A stretch of DNA of 32,986 bases from Bacteroidales bacterium (GTDB lineage Bacteria > Bacteroidota > Bacteroidia > Bacteroidales > VadinHA17), in contig JAIVHO010000005.1 of the NCBI GenBank assembly GCA_020201035.1, positions 1-32,986 on the forward strand. Reading direction: 5' to 3'. The notes beneath the pieces were generated by a model. The model had not been told where the DNA came from. It did not search any database and saw only the letters and a program-made list of their open reading frames with translations. The position numbers were made by a program, and so were the translations under genes. Shown here in pieces: positions 28,223-32,986 of this stretch (the stretch's first letter is position 1; the number at the start of each line of letters is the position of its first letter).

Positions 28223-29074
28223 ATGATAAGAGTAGCAATCCAGGGAGAAAAGGGGTGCTTTCACGAAGTGGCCGCACAGCAATATTTTGAGGGCAGTGAG
28301 TTTGAGGTGGTGGCATGTCCCACATTTGACAGTGAGATAGATGCCGTGCTGAGTGGCAGAGCCGATAATGCGTTTATGGCCATTGAGAACGCCCGTACAG
28401 GCACTATCCTTTACAACTATTCACTGCTGAGGGAATCAGGACTGAAAATTATTGGTGAGCATAACCTGAGAGTGCAGCAAAACCTGATGGCACTGCCAGG
28501 ACAGGGAATAGATAATATTCGTGAAATATGGTCGCATCCGGTAGCCCTGTCACAATGCCAGGCCTTTCTGAACGGTTTTCCGCATATTAAACTGATTGAA
28601 AAGGATGATACAGCCGGCAGTGCACGATATATCAGTGAACACTCTCTTATGGGTGTTGCAGCAATAGGACCGGAACTGGCAGCACGGTTGTACGGATTGG
28701 AGATACTGAAATCCGGTGTTGAGACAAACAAACTGAACTATACCCGGTTTATGGTTTTATCTAAAGAGCTGGCTCCGGCGGAGGGAATGAATATGGCCTC
28801 TCTCTGTTTTTCACTTCCTCATCAGCCGGGCTCACTTGCTTCACTCCTGGTTCTTCTGGCCCGACATAATGTTAGTCTCACCAAGATACAGTCAGTACCC
28901 CGTATTATTAAGGAGTGGGAGTACCTTTTTTACCTGGATCTTGAGTTCAGCGAAGGGAGCAGTATTGACCAGATTATCAGTCTGGTTGAAGATCACACAA
29001 GTGATTTTGAGCTGCTTGGTATCTACCGCAAGCGAAACCTGATACATGAAAGTGTTGTGACAACCGCTCTGTAA
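28223..29074 (+). CDS. pheA: Prephenate dehydratase with ACT domain
   Basis: The enzyme turns prephenate into phenylpyruvate, the committed step to phenylalanine, in the cytosol. The 283-residue length fits a monofunctional dehydratase without a chorismate mutase domain. The catalytic region starts with VAIQGEKGCFHEVAA and includes the NYTRFMVL block (about 173-180), where Thr-Arg-Phe is the conserved catalytic signature. The C-terminal ACT domain (about 190-280) begins SLCFSLPHQPGSLASLL. The usual ESRP allosteric motif reads QSVP here (KIQSVPRI), so feedback by Phe may be altered or the motif is lineage-typical. It sits alone behind a Phe-rich leader ORF and a terminator. No aro or tyr gene is adjacent. 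Identity is secure. Confidence 0.94.
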   Translation: MIRVAIQGEKGCFHEVAAQQYFEGSEFEVVACPTFDSEIDAVLSGRADNAFMAIENARTGTILYNYSLLRESGLKIIGEHNLRVQQNLMALPGQGIDNIREIWSHPVALSQCQAFLNGFPHIKLIEKDDTAGSARYISEHSLMGVAAIGPELAARLYGLEILKSGVETNKLNYTRFMVLSKELAPAEGMNMASLCFSLPHQPGSLASLLVLLARHNVSLTKIQSVPRIIKEWEYLFYLDLEFSEGSSIDQIISLVEDHTSDFELLGIYRKRNLIHESVVTTAL

Positions 29075-29206
29075 ACAGCTCAGAAGTACAGTTCTGACAA
29101 GAGACCTTATATGCCCCGACATGTTCCCTGAAATTTCTTAAGCAGATTATTGGTATCACATTCTGCATTGGGAATGAAATTAAAGGATTAAAGTGATAGT
29201 TTGTTA

Positions 29207-29368
29207 ATGATTTCTCAGAAAATGTTTGATAATAGGAATAACAACAAGACTGGTAGAAAACTATCCAATTTCAAAAAATTCAATATTGGCGATTTGGAGT
29301 TTTACATCGATGATATCAGGACATTATTAACCGGGAAGAAAAAGGCAGGAGGTTTATTAGCAATTTGA
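29207..29368 (+). CDS. Hypothetical small protein, 53 residues
   Basis: An ATG at 29207 opens a 53-residue frame ending in TGA at 29366-29368, in a 697-bp region without other genes. The protein is basic at the N-terminus (KTGRKLSNFKKF) with an amphipathic stretch (IGDLEFYIDDIRTLLTGKKK). No signal peptide, transmembrane segment or family is recognised. Codon choice looks protein-like rather than random, but the case is weak. The Fic gene is 404 bp downstream. It may be a small orphan gene, a remnant of a larger gene, or chance. Confidence 0.3.
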   Translation: MISQKMFDNRNNNKTGRKLSNFKKFNIGDLEFYIDDIRTLLTGKKKAGGLLAI

Positions 29369-29389
29369 ACCGTTACCCTCTGCCTCTGT

Positions 29390-29465
29390 CCTCCGTAGCC
29401 CCCAGCAATCGGGGCGAAGGAGGGCCCTGCCCGCCGAATTCCCAAGTACTCGGGACGAAGGTGGG
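29390..29465. repeat. Two tandem REP-like hairpin units
   Basis: Two GC-rich units start 40 bp apart (29390-29423 and 29430-29465). Each has the same architecture: an outer GC arm (CCTCC/GGAGG or CCCGCC/GGTGGG), a small internal loop ending CGAA on the 3' side, an inner CCCC/GGGG or TCCC/GGGA arm and an 8-nt loop. The region is much more GC-rich than its surroundings. The shared plan suggests an interspersed palindromic repeat family. Confidence 0.6.
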
Positions 29466-29580
29466 CCAGCACTTCTCCTTAAAAGGAAGGAGGTAATTTT
29501 GAAGGTTTCCTTGAGATAGGTCCAGTTAAAATTTGAATAAAAAACTTTATTGATTATAGCTCCGACACCCACTACAATTA

Positions 29581-29613
29581 GTACAATTTTGCAATTCAAA
29601 TGCAAAATTGTAC
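29581..29613. repeat. 33-bp perfect palindromic hairpin upstream of fic
   Basis: GTACAATTTTGCA (29581-29593) and its exact reverse complement (29601-29613) flank a 7-nt loop. The stem is AT-rich and no T-run follows, so it is not a normal terminator. It lies 158 bp before the Fic start codon. Confidence 0.9.
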
Positions 29614-29672
29614 AATAAAACAGGAATGCGATAATACGAAAGTCCTATACTTACATGCCAAAAATGTATTCC

Positions 29673-29771
29673 ATGTTCATATTTTACTAATTTTTGAACA
29701 TTTTGTTTGATTAAGTCAAAAAATGAACATAGTTTTGCATTATGTCCAGTTTTTAGTTATTATATGAACAT
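29673..29771 (+). promoter_or_regulatory. Four ATGAACAT boxes, possible Fic operator
   Basis: The 8-bp word ATGAACAT or its complement occurs at 29673-29680 (as ATGTTCAT), 29694-29701 (as TTGAACAT, one mismatch), 29723-29730 and 29764-29771. One copy lies between the promoter boxes, one abuts the Fic start codon, and two lie upstream as an inverted pair. This arrangement is typical of a repressor site; the likely binder is the Fic protein's own C-terminal winged helix. Confidence 0.55.
29706..29737 (+). promoter_or_regulatory. Bacteroidota-type promoter of fic
   Basis: TTTG at 29706-29709 and TAGTTTTG at 29730-29737 are separated by 20 bp, as expected for TTTG...TAnnTTTG promoters. The start codon is at 29772. 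An ATGAACAT box covers the spacer and the first base of the -7 box, so a bound regulator would block polymerase. Confidence 0.65.
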
Positions 29772-30887
29772 ATGGTATTTGACAGGAACAAACCGTATAA
29801 CGAGTTACCACTGCTTCCCCCTGTGGGTGGTATTCAGGATGATCCGGAAATTCTTAAGAAACTAGTATCTGCTTCAAGGGCACTTTCTTCAGTGAATAAT
29901 GCCATAATTACTCTCCCTAACCCATACATGCTTATTAATACCATCTCCATTCAGGAAGCCAGGTCCTCTACAGAGATAGAAAACATCTTTACCACGGAAG
30001 ATGAATTATTTAAGGCAATATCAGATTCCGAGAAGGAAGAACAGACCAATCAGCAAACAAGAGAAGTATTAAGGTACAGGGAGGCTTTATGGACAGGATT
30101 TAATTCAATCTCAGATAAAGATAAATTCAGTCTGGAAACAATAATAAACATTTTCAGGCAGATTAAATCAACCAGGCTCGCAATAAGACCACCGCATGCC
30201 AGGGTAATTATAAGGAGAGGAAATACTGATCAGCGACCCGGTAATATTGCATATACCCCTCCGCGTGGGGAAGGCATTATTGAAGCCTGCATGGAAAACC
30301 TCATTAAATACCTCAATGATGAAGAACCCGGTAATGAAGATCCTCTGATAAAGATGTGCATTGCACACTACCAGTTTGAAGCAATACACCCATTCCAGGA
30401 TGGTAATGGGAGAACCGGGAGGATACTTAATCTGCTGTATTTGGTTAAAACAGGTCTGCTTTTACAGCCGGTATTGTACTTATCGAAGTATATTATTGAA
30501 AACAAAGAATCTTATTATTATCATCTTGCGGGTGTAACTCAGAGGAAAGACTGGAAAAACTGGATCCTTTTCATGCTTGATGCTGTTGAGCAAACATCCG
30601 TAAATACAAGTAATTTAATAAGTGATATAGTTCATCAGATGGATGAAACATATAAATATGCTTCCAAAAGATTAAAATGGTACAACAGGGATCTCAATGA
30701 GGCTATATTCAGCCAGCCATATATTAAAGCAAAAACAGTAGGCAGGGTAATAAAAAAGACTTCACGTACTACCATAACAAAATATATGGGAGAACTTGTT
30801 TCCGAAGGAATACTATCATCAAGAAAAGATGGTCTGGAGGTCTACTATCTGAACGATGACCTTATCAGGATATTAAGTGGTAATTGA
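29772..30887 (+). CDS. Fic-family protein, class II, with C-terminal winged helix
   Basis: Fic enzymes attach AMP or another nucleotide to a hydroxyl of a target protein. The 371-residue protein carries the full active-site motif HPFQDGNGRTGR at 206-217 (catalytic His206) and an N-terminal inhibitory helix motif STEIEN at 66-71 ([S/T]xxxE[G/N], Glu70). That places it in class II, where the inhibitory helix is in the same chain. The N-terminal Fic/DOC-type domain spans about 1-90, the Fic core about 100-250, and a winged helix-like domain about 290-371 (TVGRVIKKTSRTTITKYMGELVSEGIL). It has no partner toxin or antitoxin gene beside it. Four 8-bp boxes in its promoter suggest autoregulation. Its target is unknown. 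Surrounding repeats suggest an accessory position next to a tRNA gene. Confidence 0.92.
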   Translation: MVFDRNKPYNELPLLPPVGGIQDDPEILKKLVSASRALSSVNNAIITLPNPYMLINTISIQEARSSTEIENIFTTEDELFKAISDSEKEEQTNQQTREVLRYREALWTGFNSISDKDKFSLETIINIFRQIKSTRLAIRPPHARVIIRRGNTDQRPGNIAYTPPRGEGIIEACMENLIKYLNDEEPGNEDPLIKMCIAHYQFEAIHPFQDGNGRTGRILNLLYLVKTGLLLQPVLYLSKYIIENKESYYYHLAGVTQRKDWKNWILFMLDAVEQTSVNTSNLISDIVHQMDETYKYASKRLKWYNRDLNEAIFSQPYIKAKTVGRVIKKTSRTTITKYMGELVSEGILSSRKDGLEVYYLNDDLIRILSGN

Positions 30888-30960
30888 TTGATAGTATTCT
30901 TGAAAGAGAGGTCATTTCGCTCCCTGGAGCAGGCTCGAGTAGCTAAGAAAGATGGCCGGT

Positions 30961-31094
30961 ATTACGTCTGCTCCTTTGTCGCAGCCGTGATCGCAATCTA
31001 ACATTGCTGAGATTACGTCTGCTCCTTTGTCGCAGCCGTGATCGCAATCTAACATTGCTGAGATTACGTCTGCTCCTTTGTCGCAGCCGTGATC
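30961..31094. repeat. 51-bp tandem repeat, 2.6 copies
   Basis: Identical 51-bp units lie at 30961-31011 and 31012-31062, followed by a 32-bp partial third copy (31063-31094). Each unit contains a short inverted pair, GCAAT/ATTGC. The junction after the last copy (31087-31098) forms a perfect 12-bp palindrome, CCGTGATCACGG. There are no spacers, so it is not a CRISPR array, and no ORF runs through it. A 12-nt GCTCC/GGAGC stem at 30919-30930 lies between the Fic stop and the array. Confidence 0.95.
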
Positions 31095-31111
31095 ACGGTA
31101 GGGGGGAAACT

Positions 31112-31244
31112 AAAAGCAGTTGAAGACCTCAGGCGCGTTGCACCTTAGTTTTTCTTTTTGCTTATCCTTTCAGCAGTAAACTGCTGACGACTATCAAAAA
31201 GAAAAACCGCTTTGCCTTTGGCAAAACGGTCTTCAACTGCTTTT
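31112..31244. repeat. 133-bp multi-arm foldback abutting tRNA-Pro
   Basis: Outer arms of 17 bp (31112-31128 and 31228-31244) are perfect inverted copies, as are inner arms of 13 bp (31148-31160 with 31195-31207), and a small hairpin (CAGCAG TAAA CTGCTG, 31171-31186) sits at the centre. The outer right arm ends within 2 bases of the tRNA 3' end. Some of the inner right side also forms the tRNA terminator. The outer arms are not explained by termination. Confidence 0.9.
31195..31226 (-). terminator. Terminator of the tRNA-Pro transcript
   Basis: Read on the minus strand, TTTGCC and GGCAAA pair (31211-31225) and are followed by a GCGG and a T-rich stretch (31195-31206 complemented). This lies 20 bp behind the tRNA and suits an intrinsic terminator. 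Confidence 0.6.
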
Positions 31245-31245
31245 G

Positions 31246-31321
31246 TCGGGATGGCGAGATTTGAACTCGCGACCCCTCGCCCCCCAGACGAGTACTCTAA
31301 ACCAAGCTGAGCTACATCCCG
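31246..31321 (-). tRNA. tRNA-Pro (anticodon GGG)
   Basis: On the minus strand the acceptor stem CGGGATG pairs with the 3' CATCCCG plus discriminator A. The D arm has GCTCAG and GGTT, the anticodon arm is CTCGT-CTGGGGG-GCGAG with GGG at positions 34-36, and the T arm has GTTCAAATC. The encoded length is 76 nt; CCA is not encoded. It is a single tRNA gene with no others adjacent. Confidence 0.92.
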
Positions 31322-31519
31322 ATAATGATTTCCGTCTAACCCCTTGAATTCAGACTGTATCTTTAGCCGGTATCACAACGCCTTCTGAACCGGCCGGGAA
31401 AAAGGTGCCCGGAAATGCGTCACAAAAATAGAAATCTAAATTGAATTAGCAAAGAAAGAGTAAAGTCAAAAAAATCGGATGTTAACAATTTGGCTATAGC
31501 CCCTTTAAATCCAATTACC

Positions 31520-31527
31520 TATATTTG
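31520..31527 (+). promoter_or_regulatory. Possible -7 box of the DUF362 gene
   Basis: TATATTTG matches TAnnTTTG and lies 43 bp before the ATG at 31570. The nearest TTTG (31489-31492) is 27 bp away, more than the usual 19-21, so support is partial. Confidence 0.4.
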
Positions 31528-31569
31528 CTGATGATCAGATTTATAACCATCAACCTAAAGTGATATATT

Positions 31570-32742
31570 ATGACAAAAGTGCCGTTCAGCCGAAGAAGGT
31601 TTTTTAAAATCGCCGGCGCAGGAAGCCTCGCAATAGCAGGATCATCAGTAGCAGGATCATCAGTGGCAGGTGCCTCAGCTGCCTTATCAGGTCAGCAGCA
31701 GGAGGAACCGGTGACCAATATAGCGGACGCTGCCAGAGTGCCAAGAAACGATTCATCCATGCCGGGTAAGTATCCCGGGAGAGTGGTGAAGATTTACAAC
31801 GACAAAGCTGTAAAGGATAATGCAATCGTTGAACAGGAAGCCTATGATATGGTAATGAAGGGTATGCTACTGCTTACAGGCGATAAAAACCTAAAGAAAG
31901 CATGGCGACGCTTTGTGAAACCCGGTGAACGGATAGGCCTCAAGGTAAATCCGGTGGCAGGACCACAGCTTACTACCAGTCATGCCGTAACCAAAGCAGT
32001 AATTAGTCAGCTCGAAGATGCAGGTATCAGCCGCTCTGACCTTACAATTTGGGACCGCCGTGAACATCAGCTGCATGAAACAGGATATACTGCTGAAAAT
32101 TACCCCGGTATAAGGATAACAGGTACTGAACGGAAAGATGAGGGTGGCTCATTCTATGGAACCGACGGTAAGCTTTACAGCGAGCATGTAATTGACCGGG
32201 AGTGGTACTACCATGCCAGTATAAACGGTGAATATGATGAGTATACTCTACCTCATATGGTTAACGGAGGAGAATACAGCTACTTCACAGGTATCGTGAC
32301 AAAAGAGCTGGATAAAATAATCAATATACCAATCCTTAAAAACGCCGGTGCAACCACTACCAATGCACTTAAAAATCTGGCCTACGGCTCTGTTACCAAC
32401 ACTTCGCGACTCCATGGCAGGCTGTGGCATGAGACATGTGCCCACGTATGTGCATTTGCCCCGCTAAGGGATAAGGTGGTACTGAATATCACTGACGGAA
32501 TAAAAGGGTGCTTTAACGGAGGACCGGGGGCAAACCCGCAGTTTTTCACCAATTATAATACAATACTGGTAGGTACCGATCCGGTGGCAATGGACAGAAT
32601 AGCTCATGAGATAATTGTTGCCAAAAGGATTGAGGAGGGCATACAGAAAACGGATAATCCTGCAGCTTACAGATTCCTTCAGCTGGCTGAAGACCTGGAA
32701 CTGGGTGTCTGCGCGCGTGAAAGAATAGAGGTGATATCATAG
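31570..32742 (+). CDS. Tat-exported DUF362-family protein
   Basis: The 390-residue protein has a twin-arginine signal, SRRRFFKIAG (residues 7-16), followed by a weakly hydrophobic stretch. The mature part matches DUF362 proteins, with ERIGLKVNPVAG (about 117-128), KIINIPILKNAG and TNALKNLAYG near 265-280, and TDGIKGCFNGGPG near 312-324. Single cysteines occur, for example in HETCAHVC and IKGCFNG, but no ferredoxin-like four-Cys set. DUF362 has no proven enzymatic role. Tat export suggests folding with a cofactor in the cytosol, which is inference. A 15-bp triplication lies in the signal peptide. The next gene starts 35 bp downstream and is probably in the same operon. Confidence 0.85.
   Translation: MTKVPFSRRRFFKIAGAGSLAIAGSSVAGSSVAGASAALSGQQQEEPVTNIADAARVPRNDSSMPGKYPGRVVKIYNDKAVKDNAIVEQEAYDMVMKGMLLLTGDKNLKKAWRRFVKPGERIGLKVNPVAGPQLTTSHAVTKAVISQLEDAGISRSDLTIWDRREHQLHETGYTAENYPGIRITGTERKDEGGSFYGTDGKLYSEHVIDREWYYHASINGEYDEYTLPHMVNGGEYSYFTGIVTKELDKIINIPILKNAGATTTNALKNLAYGSVTNTSRLHGRLWHETCAHVCAFAPLRDKVVLNITDGIKGCFNGGPGANPQFFTNYNTILVGTDPVAMDRIAHEIIVAKRIEEGIQKTDNPAAYRFLQLAEDLELGVCARERIEVIS
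31636..31680 (+). repeat. Three 15-bp units in the Tat signal hydrophobic core
   Basis: Units GCAGGATCATCAGTA, GCAGGATCATCAGTG and a diverged GCAGGTGCCTCAGCT lie end to end in frame. They encode AGSSV, AGSSV and AGASA inside the signal peptide's hydrophobic region. The first two differ in one base. Confidence 0.9.
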
Positions 32743-32776
32743 GTGGAAGGAAGTCATATACACAGAGGATAAACAG

Positions 32777-32986
32777 ATGTACGGAAAAACAGTTACAGCA
32801 CTTCTTTTAATAGTCTTAGTATCAGCACAACCACTTGCCGGTCAGGATAATTTGTCCCTCCCTTCCATGAAAAATGACGGGCCCGGGGGTGTTAAGGTGC
32901 TGACTGAAAGACTCTTCACCAGTGAATCGCTCTTCGGGTATATGAATGGAGGGGCTGAACTTTACCTGGAATACGGGTTTGATACT
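32777..32986 (+). CDS. Exported protein, start only (cut by window end)
   Basis: The frame from ATG 32777 is open to the last base, 70 codons, with no stop. It has a Sec signal peptide (YGKTVTALLLIVLVSA, cleavage near LAGQ). The segment SLFGYMNGGAELYLEYGFDT resembles the conserved block of DUF6599-type proteins (NGGAELYLEYGF). That assignment is from memory of the motif and is tentative. It lies 35 bp behind the DUF362 gene, so they are probably expressed together. Confidence 0.7.
   Translation, partial: MYGKTVTALLLIVLVSAQPLAGQDNLSLPSMKNDGPGGVKVLTERLFTSESLFGYMNGGAELYLEYGFDT

Noticed and set aside
30961-31094. CRISPR array
   Set aside because: The 51-bp units are directly adjacent without unique spacers, and no cas gene is present.
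29075-31245. Insertion sequence or integrative element around fic
   Set aside because: No transposase, integrase or matched terminal repeats with target duplication could be found; only repeats and palindromes are seen.

Overview
The window looks like a chromosome segment of a Bacteroidota species, probably of the Bacteroidales/Marinilabiliales type. The evidence is a SusC/SusD pair, a short primary sigma factor lacking region 1.1, several TAnnTTTG-type -7 boxes, the small ribosomal protein Thx, and a gyrB/dapF/PBP4 housekeeping set. No complete mobile element, phage, CRISPR array or transposase was found.

Layout. Bases 1-170 hold the 5S rRNA end of an rRNA operon and its terminator. Bases 263-2729 hold a Crp/Fnr regulator and an acetolactate-synthase-like ThDP enzyme. 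A reverse-strand Thx gene with an extraordinary Lys/Glu/Ala-rich tail follows (2749-3354), then a 12-bp minisatellite and kynureninase (3762-5045). Next come a polysaccharide-deacetylase-like gene interrupted in frame by nine hexapeptide repeats and an overlapping FemAB/GNAT-like gene (5173-7712). FtsE lies on the reverse strand (7911-8627), divergent from a large TPR lipoprotein-like or periplasmic protein and an outer-membrane barrel (8905-13905). gyrB follows (14313-16283). A reverse-strand block carries PBP4-type carboxypeptidase, an S9-like hydrolase and dapF (16362-19985). Then come DegP/HtrA and the primary sigma factor (20229-22702), and an orphan SusC/SusD pair (23043-27810).

The most interesting regulatory unit is 27948-29074. 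A promoter-like box is followed by an 18-residue ORF with four consecutive Phe codons, then an intrinsic terminator, then prephenate dehydratase. This is the classic layout of ribosome-mediated attenuation of phenylalanine synthesis.

Bases 29075-31321 form an accessory-looking island. It holds a 53-residue orphan ORF, two REP-like hairpins, a 33-bp palindrome, a class II Fic gene whose promoter overlaps four copies of one 8-bp box, a 51-bp tandem repeat, and a long foldback abutting the 3' end of tRNA-Pro(GGG). A Tat-exported DUF362 protein and the start of another exported protein close the window.

A theme across the window is short tandem duplication in multiples of 3 bp, within or beside genes: Thx tail, deacetylase insert, kynU leader, ftsE stop codon, the leader of the barrel gene, and the Tat signal peptide. 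This suggests a genome with active slippage or tandem duplication. All calls rest on reading the sequence; no database search was run.
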